From Opitutales bacterium (GTDB lineage Bacteria > Verrucomicrobiota > Verrucomicrobiia > Opitutales > UBA953), in contig JAEMQU010000015.1 of the NCBI GenBank assembly GCA_016463705.1, positions 1 to 32,744 of the forward strand: DNA of 32,744 nt, written 5' to 3'. Both the position numbers and the translations under genes were made by a program. The notes beneath the pieces are model-generated. The model saw only the letters and a program-made list of their open reading frames with translations. It did no database searches and was not told the DNA's origin. The number at the start of each line of letters is the position of its first letter. The first letter of the stretch is position 1. Below, in pieces: positions 24,928 through 32,744 of this stretch.

Positions 24928-27900
24928 ATGTCATTTAAGCTGCTACCCTATACCAAAACCGGCGAAAGCCTGGTAGGGCTGTTGCGTCAACGTATTGTCT
25001 TTTTGGACGGCGCAATGGGGACAATGATTCAACAATTAAAACTCACGGAAGAGGATTATCGTGGAACACTTTTTGCCAATCACCCCGGTGAACTAAAAGG
25101 GAATAACGACTTACTCGTTTTAACCAAACCTGAAGCCATTTTACAGATCCACCGCGACTACCTCGAAGCAGGAGCCGATATTTTAGAAACGAATACTTTC
25201 AATGGTACTTCCATTGCGATGGAAGACTACAAGATGGGTCACTTGGTTCGTGATTTAAATACGGCGGCGGTAAAAATCGCTAAACAAGCGTGCGATGAAA
25301 TTAAGGCGAAAACGCCCGGTCGGCTGTGCTTCGTCGCAGGCGCGCTCGGTCCGACGAATAAAACATTGTCGATGTCGCGCGATGTAAACGACCCAGGTAA
25401 ACGCGATATCACTTTTGTTGAATTAAAAGACTCTTATCGCGAACAGGTGGATGCGTTAATCGATGCGGGCGCCGACCTCTTACTTTGTGAAACGGTTTTT
25501 GATACGCTGGTTTTAAAAGCGGCACTCTTTGCTATTGATGAAGCCTTTGAAGCAAGGGGATATCGTTTACCGTTAATGATCTCGGGTACGATTACTGATG
25601 CATCAGGACGCACACTCACGGGTCAGACCACCGAAGCATTCTGGAATTCCGTACGCTACGCTCATCCCATCAGCATCGGTATGAACTGTGCGCTCGGTGG
25701 AGAGCAGATGCGCCCACACATCGACGAGCTTTCGCGTAAGTCAGAAATTTACGTCTCTTGTTATCCTAATGCGGGATTACCGAATCCACTTTCTCCGACC
25801 GGATTTCCTGAAGGCCCAGAGGATACTGCAATTATTCTCGAAACTTTTGCCCGCGATGGTCTCGTTAACGTTGTCGGCGGATGTTGCGGTACCACGCCTG
25901 CGCACATCGCCGCGATTAAACGACGCGTCGAAAAATATTCTCCACGCGTAGCACCCGTTAGCTCGCCCGCGTTACGACTATCTGGATTAGAAGCAATGAA
26001 TGTCGTCGGGGGCGCTCAATCTTTCGTGAATATCGGCGAACGGACGAACGTAGCCGGATCGCCTAAATTTAAAAAGCTCATTGAAGAAAATGATTATCGC
26101 ATGGCCATCACGGTGGCGAAACAACAAGTCGAAGCGGGGGCTGGTATTATTGATGTCAATTTTGATGCCGGTCTGCTCGACGGCAAAGCGGCCATGGTTA
26201 AGTTTCTTAACTTAATTGCGACGGAGCCTGACATTGCCCGCGTGCCCGTGATGATTGATTCATCGAAATGGGAAATTCTCGAGGCCGGCCTGCAATGCGT
26301 GCAGGGTAAACCCATCGTTAATTCTCTTTCGTTAAAAGAAGGGGAAGAAATTTTCATATACCAAGCGAAACTCTGTAAACGTTACGGTGCAGCCATGGTC
26401 GTGATGGCGTTTGATGAGAAAGGTCAGGCCGCCACGTTTGAAGACAAGGTAAGAATTTGTCAGCGAGCCTATAAAATTCTCACCGAAAAAGCAGGCGTCG
26501 ATCCGCAGGACATTATCTTCGATGCGAATATTCTGACTGTTGCTACAGGCATGAAAGAGCACGACAGTTATGCCCTAGATTTCATTAATGCGGTGCGTGA
26601 AATTAAGAAAGTTTGTCCGGGCGTAAGAACTTCGGGCGGCCTCTCCAACGTGTCGTTCTCCTACCGCGGGAATAATCCTGTACGCGAAGCGATGCACTCG
26701 GCCTTCCTCTATCACGCGATTGCCGCGGGTTTAGATATGGCGATTGTGAATGCGGGCATGCTCGAAGTTTATACGGATATTGATCCGAAGCTTAAAGAGC
26801 TCGTCGAAGATGTTATTTTAAATCGAAACGCACAAGCGACGGAACGACTCACCGAGGCAGCGCCGTCTTTTTCGGGAACAAAAACCGAAGTCGATCATTC
26901 CAAAAAGAATGAGTGGCGGAATCTCCCTACGGAAAAGCGCATTGAACATGCCCTCGTTAAGGGCGTGGAAGATTTCATTGTCGCGGACACCGAAGAGGCC
27001 CGCCAAAAACTTGGGCGTCCTCTATTAGTGATCGAAGGACCACTCATGGACGGCATGCGGGTGGTGGGAAAACTTTTCGGCGAAGGTAAAATGTTTTTAC
27101 CGCAGGTAGTGAAATCAGCACGCGTCATGAAGACGGCGGTGCGACACCTGGAGCCGTTCATGGCGGACGAAAAGTCTGATGGCTCGCAACAGGGCAAATT
27201 CCTCATCGCAACCGTACGAGGCGACGTCCACGACATCGGTAAAAATATCGTAGGTGTGGTATTAGCGTGTAATAACTACGCGGTAACCGATTTAGGAGTG
27301 ATGGCTTCCTGTGAAAAAATCATTGAGGAAGCTCGTAGACTTAACCCTGATTTTATTGGTCTCTCGGGTCTTATCACCCCATCGCTCGATGAAATGGCGG
27401 CCGTCGCTAAAGAATTAAAGCGTTCTGGATTCACGACCCCTTTATTAATCGGGGGCGCCACCACCTCGGAAGATCACACGGCCATCAAACTCGCCCAGCA
27501 TTATGATGGACCCGTGGTGCACGTGAGCGATGCCTCATTAGTCACCGGAGTCTGTAGCGACTTACTCAATCCACAGAAAAAAACGGCTTATGTTGAATCA
27601 CTCAAGGAAAGTCAGCTGAGCAAGCGTGAGGCCTATGAGAAAAATCAACCTGCGGAAGTTATTCCCTTAGCTGAAGCTCGACAAAAAAGCCTCCAACTTA
27701 ATGCGTCGCTTCAACCAGCACCGAAAAAATCGGGGGTAACCCTGTTTGAGCGAATTGATGGCGCGTCCGTCGCAGCCATGATTGATTGGACGCCTTTCTT
27801 TGTGACTTGGAGCTTAAAAGGTACCTTCCCAAAAATATTTAATTCGGAAAAATACGGCACTGAGGCACGTAAGTTATTTGATGATGCCCGACGAGAACTT

Positions 27901-28617
27901 GATTTATTAATTAAGGAGAATCGTTTTCACCTCAGAGGCGTCGCCGGAATTTGGTCAGCCCGCAGAGTGGGTGATGACGTCGCTGTGTATGAAAACGAAT
28001 CACAGAAAAAAGAAATTGGGAAATTCCATTTTCTCAGAGACCAAAAGAAGCGCCCACAGGTAAAAACCTGTCGCTCGCTAGCTGATTTCGTATCGGCTGA
28101 ACTAGGAGATCACATTGGCGCCTTCGCGGTATCTGCGGGACAAGAAATCGAAACCTACGCTGCATCATTTAAGGAAAAAGATCCTTATCGTCATATTTTA
28201 ATTCAAGCCATTGCAGATCGACTGGCGGAAGGTTGCGCCGAGTGGTTGCACTGCGAAGTGCGTAAGAATCTCTGGGGCTATGCTCCCCATGAAAGTTTAA
28301 CGGTGGAAGAATTAGTAGACGAGAAGTATGCGGGGCGTCGACCTGCTGCAGGCTATCCGGCCTCTCCTGAGCACACCGAAAAAGCTGAAATCTGGAGACT
28401 ACTCCAAGCCGACCGCATTGATTGCACCTTAACAGAATCCTTTGCCATGAATCCGGCGGCCTCAGTTTCTGGTATTTATTTTGGCAATCCACAGGCCATT
28501 TACTTCGACGTCGATTCACTCGGTCGCGACCAAGTGGAAGATTACGCGAAGAGAAAAGGCTGGTCTGTCGCCGAAGCCGAAAAATGGTTAGCCCCAGTTT
28601 TAGGATATAAAACTTAA
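24928..28617 (+). CDS. metH: Cobalamin-dependent methionine synthase
   Basis: 1229 residues, full length for MetH. Transfers a methyl group from methyltetrahydrofolate to homocysteine through cobalamin. The homocysteine domain (about 15-335) has the zinc ligands Cys254 (GMNCALG), Cys319 and Cys320 (VGGCCGTTP). The pterin domain (about 365-630) has [20 protein letters not shown] and [11 protein letters not shown]. The B12 domain has DVHDIGKN, with His768 as the cobalt ligand. The C-terminal activation domain carries [15 protein letters not shown] (Arg1138 to Tyr1143 and onwards), which binds AdoMet. No riboswitch fits in the 57 bases upstream. The TAA overlaps the next gene's ATG by one base. 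Confidence 0.97.
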   Translation: MSFKLLPYTKTGESLVGLLRQRIVFLDGAMGTMIQQLKLTEEDYRGTLFANHPGELKGNNDLLVLTKPEAILQIHRDYLEAGADILETNTFNGTSIAMEDYKMGHLVRDLNTAAVKIAKQACDEIKAKTPGRLCFVAGALGPTNKTLSMSRDVNDPGKRDITFVELKDSYREQVDALIDAGADLLLCETVFDTLVLKAALFAIDEAFEARGYRLPLMISGTITDASGRTLTGQTTEAFWNSVRYAHPISIGMNCALGGEQMRPHIDELSRKSEIYVSCYPNAGLPNPLSPTGFPEGPEDTAIILETFARDGLVNVVGGCCGTTPAHIAAIKRRVEKYSPRVAPVSSPALRLSGLEAMNVVGGAQSFVNIGERTNVAGSPKFKKLIEENDYRMAITVAKQQVEAGAGIIDVNFDAGLLDGKAAMVKFLNLIATEPDIARVPVMIDSSKWEILEAGLQCVQGKPIVNSLSLKEGEEIFIYQAKLCKRYGAAMVVMAFDEKGQAATFEDKVRICQRAYKILTEKAGVDPQDIIFDANILTVATGMKEHDSYALDFINAVREIKKVCPGVRTSGGLSNVSFSYRGNNPVREAMHSAFLYHAIAAGLDMAIVNAGMLEVYTDIDPKLKELVEDVILNRNAQATERLTEAAPSFSGTKTEVDHSKKNEWRNLPTEKRIEHALVKGVEDFIVADTEEARQKLGRPLLVIEGPLMDGMRVVGKLFGEGKMFLPQVVKSARVMKTAVRHLEPFMADEKSDGSQQGKFLIATVRGDVHDIGKNIVGVVLACNNYAVTDLGVMASCEKIIEEARRLNPDFIGLSGLITPSLDEMAAVAKELKRSGFTTPLLIGGATTSEDHTAIKLAQHYDGPVVHVSDASLVTGVCSDLLNPQKKTAYVESLKESQLSKREAYEKNQPAEVIPLAEARQKSLQLNASLQPAPKKSGVTLFERIDGASVAAMIDWTPFFVTWSLKGTFPKIFNSEKYGTEARKLFDDARRELDLLIKENRFHLRGVAGIWSARRVGDDVAVYENESQKKEIGKFHFLRDQKKRPQVKTCRSLADFVSAELGDHIGAFAVSAGQEIETYAASFKEKDPYRHILIQAIADRLAEGCAEWLHCEVRKNLWGYAPHESLTVEELVDEKYAGRRPAAGYPASPEHTEKAEIWRLLQADRIDCTLTESFAMNPAASVSGIYFGNPQAIYFDVDSLGRDQVEDYAKRKGWSVAEAEKWLAPVLGYKT

Positions 28618-28946
28618 TGAACGAATCCGAGTTGCAGAATATTTTGGAGAGCTTGGACGCAACTCATGCTCAAGCCGTGCAACGTTTTTTTGGTAAAAAT
28701 ACAAATCTGCAGAATGCCGTCACCACCATCGACCAAGGTGAACATGAATGGTCTGAGTGGTTTAAGGCGATGGCCGTATTACAGCTTTGGCTCGAATCAA
28801 AAAAACAAGATTACCCGATTGAACGAAAGCTGGGGTATCTGAGTTGCACCGTTGATGCCTTCAAGAATACGCCAACCATCATGCGCCCAAAACTCGGTGA
28901 AGCGACTGAACGTATGCTAGCTCAATACGGATTTAGTGATCAGTAA
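28617..28946 (+). CDS. Unknown small protein coupled to metH
   Basis: 109 residues that I do not recognise. It looks soluble and mostly helical, with a mildly acidic composition, no signal peptide or membrane segment, and no clear motif; KLGYLSCTVDAF and RPKLGEATERMLAQY are its most patterned parts. It starts inside the metH stop (TAATG, sharing the A at 28617) and ends inside the start of the flavoprotein gene (TAATG at 28944-28948). It is probably translated from the metH transcript. The tight coupling with both neighbours makes a spurious call unlikely, but no role can be stated. Confidence 0.72.
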   Translation: MNESELQNILESLDATHAQAVQRFFGKNTNLQNAVTTIDQGEHEWSEWFKAMAVLQLWLESKKQDYPIERKLGYLSCTVDAFKNTPTIMRPKLGEATERMLAQYGFSDQ

Positions 28947-30175
28947 TGTCTACCCCTCAACGCATTTTAGTGATTGGGGGTGGCGCGGCGGGATTCTTTG
29001 CGGCCATTACCAGTGCCGAAAAAGCAGACACCCAGGTATTTCTGTACGAAGCCACGCCACATCTATTATCGAAAGTAAAAATTTCGGGTGGTGGACGTTG
29101 TAACGTCACCCACGCCTGTTTTGAGCCCGAGCAATTAGTTAAAAATTATCCGCGAGGTGGGCGCGAACTGCTCGGCGCCTTTCACCGCTTTCAACCACGC
29201 GACACCTTAGCCTGGTTTAATACACGCGGGGTAGAAACTAAGACCGAGGAGGACGGACGGATGTTTCCGACGTCGGATAACTCTGAATCGATTGTTAATG
29301 CACTGAATGAGGCGGCTCAGAAAAATCAGGTTAAAATTTTAATCCAACGCGGCGTTAAAACTATTCAGTATGCTAATGAGAAATTTGAGGTAGAATTAAA
29401 TTCGGGCGAGATGGAGTTATTCGATAAAGTCATTATCGCCACGGGCGGAAATAAATCATCGAGCGGTTTAGCCATCGCCGAGAGTTTCGGTCACACCATT
29501 ATCCCGCCCGTCCCCTCACTGTTCACTTTTCATATTCAGGATAATCGGTTAACGGATCTCGCCGGGCTTTCGGTAGAGAAAGTTAAGGTTAAGGCCGGTG
29601 GGACGAAACTAACTACTGAAGGACCCCTACTACTTACCCATTGGGGGATGAGTGGACCCGCGATTTTAAAACTCTCCGCCTGGGGGGCACGAGAATTTGC
29701 AGAATCTAATTACAACTTCACCATCGAAATTAACTGGGTTCCCGAATTTACCCAAGCTGCCCTTAGTAAAACGTTTAATGATATACGTGTCGCAGAAGCG
29801 CGAAAACAAATCGCGACCTTTAGTCCATTACCCATTCCCCAACGGCTCTGGGAGAGGCTCTTACTCGCCGCAGAGATTAATCCGACCACGCCGTGGGCTC
29901 ATATTAATAATCAGCAGTTAGATAAATTATACAAACAGCTGACCCAGGCCGAGTTCACCGTCACCGGTAAGAGCATGTTTAAGGAGGAGTTTGTGACCTG
30001 CGGTGGGGTGAAGCTTTCGGAGATTAATTTCAAAACCATGGAAAGTCGTAAGCAGCCCGGACTCTTCTTCGCAGGGGAAGTTTTGGATATCGATGGCGTC
30101 ACGGGGGGGTTTAACTTTCAGAACGCTTGGACGACGGGCTGGCTGGCGGGTCAGGCCGCAGCCGAACGCCCTTAA
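28946..30175 (+). CDS. BaiN/HI0933-family FAD-dependent oxidoreductase
   Basis: 409 residues. A flavoprotein fold with the dinucleotide-binding motif ILVIGGGAAGFFAA near the N-terminus. The family signature KVKISGGGRCNVTHA follows, then GVETKTEEDGRMFPTSD, VIIATGG, and at the end LFFAGEVLDIDGVTGGFNFQNAWTTG, which closes the FAD site. The HI0933/YhiN/BaiN family includes proteins with uncertain substrates; the clostridial BaiN acts on bile acid intermediates, but that role should not be assumed here. It is translationally coupled by TAATG to the unknown gene before it and so probably belongs to the metH transcript. Confidence 0.9.
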   Translation: MSTPQRILVIGGGAAGFFAAITSAEKADTQVFLYEATPHLLSKVKISGGGRCNVTHACFEPEQLVKNYPRGGRELLGAFHRFQPRDTLAWFNTRGVETKTEEDGRMFPTSDNSESIVNALNEAAQKNQVKILIQRGVKTIQYANEKFEVELNSGEMELFDKVIIATGGNKSSSGLAIAESFGHTIIPPVPSLFTFHIQDNRLTDLAGLSVEKVKVKAGGTKLTTEGPLLLTHWGMSGPAILKLSAWGAREFAESNYNFTIEINWVPEFTQAALSKTFNDIRVAEARKQIATFSPLPIPQRLWERLLLAAEINPTTPWAHINNQQLDKLYKQLTQAEFTVTGKSMFKEEFVTCGGVKLSEINFKTMESRKQPGLFFAGEVLDIDGVTGGFNFQNAWTTGWLAGQAAAERP

Positions 30176-30216
30176 TCGGTATCGCTTAATCGCAAATTCC
30201 GTATCAGTTTAAAGGG

Positions 30217-30672
30217 ATGAGCGATGATTCTCCAGCCGACGGAATTAAATTAGGCGATGTCGTTGACGGACAAAGTCTGGTCGCCGTGGGGATTGATTTC
30301 ACTTTCACAGAAATCATCAACTCTCATCAGACTGCGTTTAAATCTTTAGATGAGTGGCTCACGGGGATTCGTACGTATGATCTGGAAGACTCTTTTGATA
30401 CTGATGCGATTTTGTGGGATGAACTCGAAGACTGTGGCTATGAAATCGGCGAAGAAGACATCACTGAAGATAATAAGAAGGTTAAGCTCTACGATGTGTG
30501 GGTGGATCAGGATGATACCGAAAGTGTTTTAACCCGGGTTCAGGATCGCTTGGACGAATTAAAACAGAAGGCTATCTCTTTAATACCCGTCGGACTACAG
30601 GCTGCGGCGCAAGCCAATCCAACGCCGACGAGCCTACTGAAGCTCTTAGTGCAAACATCGGAGCCTGAATAA
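30217..30672 (+). CDS. Unknown acidic protein
   Basis: 151 residues with no family that I recognise. It is strongly acidic, with many Asp and Glu in the middle (DTDAILWDELEDCGYEIGEE). There is no signal peptide or membrane helix, so it looks cytoplasmic. The N-terminal part has beta-like stretches (LVAVGIDFTFTEII) and the C-terminal part is helical (VQDRLDELKQKAISL) with a Pro/Thr-rich end. It lies 41 bases after the flavoprotein gene, with AAAGGG directly against the ATG, so it may be cotranscribed. Its stop is one base from the stop of the convergent gene. Confidence 0.6.
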   Translation: MSDDSPADGIKLGDVVDGQSLVAVGIDFTFTEIINSHQTAFKSLDEWLTGIRTYDLEDSFDTDAILWDELEDCGYEIGEEDITEDNKKVKLYDVWVDQDDTESVLTRVQDRLDELKQKAISLIPVGLQAAAQANPTPTSLLKLLVQTSEPE

Positions 30673-30673
30673 A

Positions 30674-31165
30674 TTATTTTACCAGGACCTTGGCCTTGGT
30701 TTGCAATTCTTTATCTAAGTCGATCGCATTGCGGACCGCATTAAGAAGTTTCTGAGCTGAATTAATATCGGGTTTCGAAAAAGGCGGAGCCGCTGAAAGT
30801 TTGGTCGCGTTGATTTCATCTAGAATCGTTCGCAGTTTATCAACCGTTTGCTTAATACATTCACCCTTGGTCCAGTTTTTAGGCGACCAGAGCGCTTCAT
30901 TATTCCAATACTTGAATCGTTTCTCTTCCAAAGCAGAAAAATCTTTTTTGAATTGGGAGAGTGAGGCAAAAAAAGCGAGAGCCTCACGCTGATTTTCATC
31001 GACGATTTTAGTCGTATCTTTGGAAAGCTTAGCCTGCAGGACGGAAAACTTTGATTGGAGTTCCATACGATTTTTCTGCCAGGAATCGAAATCCTTAGCG
31101 TTGGGTGGCTCGGCTGCGGCCCAAGTGACACTTACCCAGCACAGGCTTAGTAAAAATCTAATCAT
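30674..31165 (-). CDS. Unknown exported helical protein
   Basis: 163 residues. The N-terminus is a signal peptide (MIRFLLSLCWVSVTWAAAEPP, cleavage probably after AAA). The mature part is almost all helix with heptad-like spacing (for example MELQSKFSVLQAKLSKDTTK) and is rich in Lys, Asp and Glu, so a coiled-coil or helical bundle is likely. A single Cys lies in the middle (GECIKQ). I do not recognise a family. It is divergent from the GH79-like gene, 106 bases apart, and convergent with the acidic protein gene, with one base between stops. Confidence 0.62.
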   Translation of the reverse strand: MIRFLLSLCWVSVTWAAAEPPNAKDFDSWQKNRMELQSKFSVLQAKLSKDTTKIVDENQREALAFFASLSQFKKDFSALEEKRFKYWNNEALWSPKNWTKGECIKQTVDKLRTILDEINATKLSAAPPFSKPDINSAQKLLNAVRNAIDLDKELQTKAKVLVK

Positions 31166-31271
31166 CGTGAATGTATTCTAATCTCACATTTTGCACCTCA
31201 TTAGCAATTTAATCTCCAATTATTTCCTGTCCCTCTGCAACTTATAGCCTAGTTTGAGGTATTAATCTAAG

Positions 31272-32681
31272 ATGAAACTCTATTCAGCCCTTCTCGCTCT
31301 CACCCTCTCAGGCATATCCGCCTGGGCAGCTGATTCTACGAGCACAACCGTTTCCGTATTAAGTGAGAAATCTCTGGGCGTTATCCCACCCAGATTTATT
31401 GGGCTGAGTTATGAGAAGTCGGCCGTCACAGAAAATCACTTTCGTCCGGATAATCTCGTTTTAGTTAATCTACACAAAAATCTTGGTTCAGGCGTCTTAC
31501 GATTTGGGGGCAACAAGGTTGAACTTACCCAGTGGTCGCGCGAAACGCCGAAAGAAAAACTCGCTAAAGGAATTTTTATGGCGACCACCAGCCACATGGA
31601 TAATTTTTATGCTTTTATAAAGAGTGTAGATTGGAGAGTGATTCATGCCGTCAATCTAGCGAGCAATACACCCGAACTATTCTCTGATGAAATTAGCTAT
31701 GCAGTTAAAATCGCGAACAAGTCTATCATGGGTTTTGAAATCGGGAATGAACCGGATCACTACGATAAAGATACTAAAAAATTTCGTGAAAAAGGGTATC
31801 CGTACGCTCAATATAAGATTGAACTAGAAAAAGCACTTTCCGTTATTTTAAAACAGAATCCTGGTATTAATATCATTGGACCCGCGACGACCAGTGGCGG
31901 TTTCAGGTTTTACGAACCCTGTGTGAATGATTTTAAAGACAAATTATTCTTAGCCACATCGCACTTCTATCCCACATCGGCGATTAGTAATCCTCCCCCC
32001 ACCTGCGAAAGCCTCCTCAGTGTGGCCTCGAAAAAGAAGACGATTGCGATGGCCGATAAACATCTAGCGGTGGCCAAAAAAGCGGGAGTTCCCTGGCGCC
32101 TCGCCGAGTGCAATTCGGCGTCGATGGGCGGAACCAATGGCGTGAGTGATGTCTTTGCCGCAGCAGTCTGGGGTTCCGACTTCTTATTCGATATCGCAAA
32201 AAGCGGGGCCACCGGAGTTAATCTTCATACCATTTTTGGACTCAATGGCTATACCGCGATTAGTTACGACAAGGAGAAAAAAATCTACGCCGTCCGCCCT
32301 CTCTATTATTCGCTGCTCTTATTTAAAGATGCTGGAAACGGAAAATTAATCGAAGCTGATACCAAATCTTCCGGCAACGTGGTCAGTCACGCTACCCTGG
32401 GCACCGACGGAAAACTCCGCGTGATCGTGATTAATAAAGAATTAGACAAAGCCACCAACGCGGTTGTCTTAGCCAACTCTAAGAGAACTCACGGAACAGT
32501 TACCCGTCTCAGTGGAAGTTCACCTACGGAACAAATGGCGGTCAGCTACGGCGAAGGCACCGTTAATAAAGATGGTACTTGGAAACTTGAGAAACGTGAA
32601 GACATCAAAGGCACCGCTGGTCGATTCGAAGTCACCCTCCCCGCCTGCAGCGTTGTTGTTCTGACTCTTGAAAGTAATTAA
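31272..32681 (+). CDS. Secreted GH79-like glycoside hydrolase
   Basis: 469 residues. A signal peptide (MKLYSALLALTLSGISAWA) is followed by a barrel-type catalytic domain, then a beta-sandwich C-terminal domain. The early PPRFIGLSYEK and VLRFGGN segments, GFEIGNEPDHY (Glu160, probable acid/base) and RLAECNSASMGG (Glu279, probable nucleophile) fit the GH79 pattern (beta-glucuronidases and heparanase-like enzymes; GH-A clan GNEP and E-x-N-S). It probably acts on glucuronide-containing polysaccharides or glycoconjugates outside the cell or in the periplasm, but the exact substrate is unknown. There is a weak GAGG 14-17 bases before the ATG. Confidence 0.75.
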   Translation: MKLYSALLALTLSGISAWAADSTSTTVSVLSEKSLGVIPPRFIGLSYEKSAVTENHFRPDNLVLVNLHKNLGSGVLRFGGNKVELTQWSRETPKEKLAKGIFMATTSHMDNFYAFIKSVDWRVIHAVNLASNTPELFSDEISYAVKIANKSIMGFEIGNEPDHYDKDTKKFREKGYPYAQYKIELEKALSVILKQNPGINIIGPATTSGGFRFYEPCVNDFKDKLFLATSHFYPTSAISNPPPTCESLLSVASKKKTIAMADKHLAVAKKAGVPWRLAECNSASMGGTNGVSDVFAAAVWGSDFLFDIAKSGATGVNLHTIFGLNGYTAISYDKEKKIYAVRPLYYSLLLFKDAGNGKLIEADTKSSGNVVSHATLGTDGKLRVIVINKELDKATNAVVLANSKRTHGTVTRLSGSSPTEQMAVSYGEGTVNKDGTWKLEKREDIKGTAGRFEVTLPACSVVVLTLESN

Positions 32682-32744
32682 ATACTAAGACCTGACAGCG
32701 AGTTAGGCAGTCCGCAGTTCGAACCTTAACGGATAGACTTCTTC

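Noticed and set aside
32715-32744. A GTTCGAAC stretch near the right edge that recalls a tRNA T-loop.
   Set aside because: The bases on either side (CGCAG and CTTAA) cannot pair as a T-stem, and no acceptor or anticodon arm is visible, so no tRNA is supported.
1-32744. Mobile elements, phage genes, CRISPR arrays and defence systems.
   Set aside because: I found no transposase, integrase, terminal repeat, direct-repeat array, restriction enzyme or toxin motif; gene content is housekeeping and codon use looks uniform by eye.

Overview
The window is a dense bacterial chromosomal segment: about 31 protein genes, no gap over about 115 bases, and no RNA gene, insertion sequence, phage gene or CRISPR array that I can see. 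The mixture suggests a free-living Gram-negative-type heterotroph. It has RNase HIII beside RNase HII, PgpA/PgsA lipid synthesis, tig-clpP-clpX, an exported TlpA-type thioredoxin, a LolA-like exported protein and a GH79-like secreted glycosidase. I would guess the PVC superphylum, probably Verrucomicrobiota, but this is inferred from gene content only. Most start codons have no Shine-Dalgarno sequence. They are preceded by A/T-rich or G-poor leaders, which is a consistent property of the window.

Layout. 1-1552 (minus): pgsA, pgpA and a TPR protein that runs off the left edge. 1607-8334 (plus): coaD, tig, clpP, clpX, hisA, a LolA-like protein and hisD. 8331-9104 (minus): a probable histidinol-phosphatase whose stop overlaps that of hisD. 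9208-10591 (plus): a DUF2071 protein and a HAD phosphatase. 10700-15327 (plus): acs with an N-terminal membrane anchor, a TlpA-like protein and a polyphosphate:AMP phosphotransferase. 15287-16354 (minus): mutY. 16401-18161 (plus): rnhC and rnhB in tandem. 18158-23711 (minus): the biotin operon bioA-bioB-bioD-bioF-hydrolase-bioC, then upstream a Dabb-domain gene at 23815-24111. 24205-30672 (plus): rsmG, metH, an unknown 109-residue protein, a BaiN/HI0933-type flavoprotein and an unknown acidic protein. 30674-31165 (minus): an unknown exported helical protein. 31272-32681 (plus): a secreted GH79-like glycosidase.

How the genes work together. The biotin operon encodes all four ring-assembly enzymes plus BioC and, where BioH or BioG would be expected, a small alpha/beta hydrolase that probably releases the pimeloyl methyl ester. 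A near-perfect BirA-type operator (TTGTTAAGC-N14-GGTTAACAA) lies just upstream of bioA. In the acs cluster, acetyl-CoA synthetase makes AMP and the gene two positions downstream can rephosphorylate AMP with polyphosphate, which suggests AMP recycling. hisA, hisD and the phosphatase are three histidine-pathway genes split by a cell-envelope gene.

The best leads for novelty are the membrane-tethered acetyl-CoA synthetase and its polyphosphate partner, the unassigned bio-operon hydrolase with its BirA box, the tandem RNase HIII/HII pair, the unknown protein coupled between metH and the flavoprotein, and the overlapping or abutting stops at all four convergent junctions. I found no clearly new defence or mobile system.
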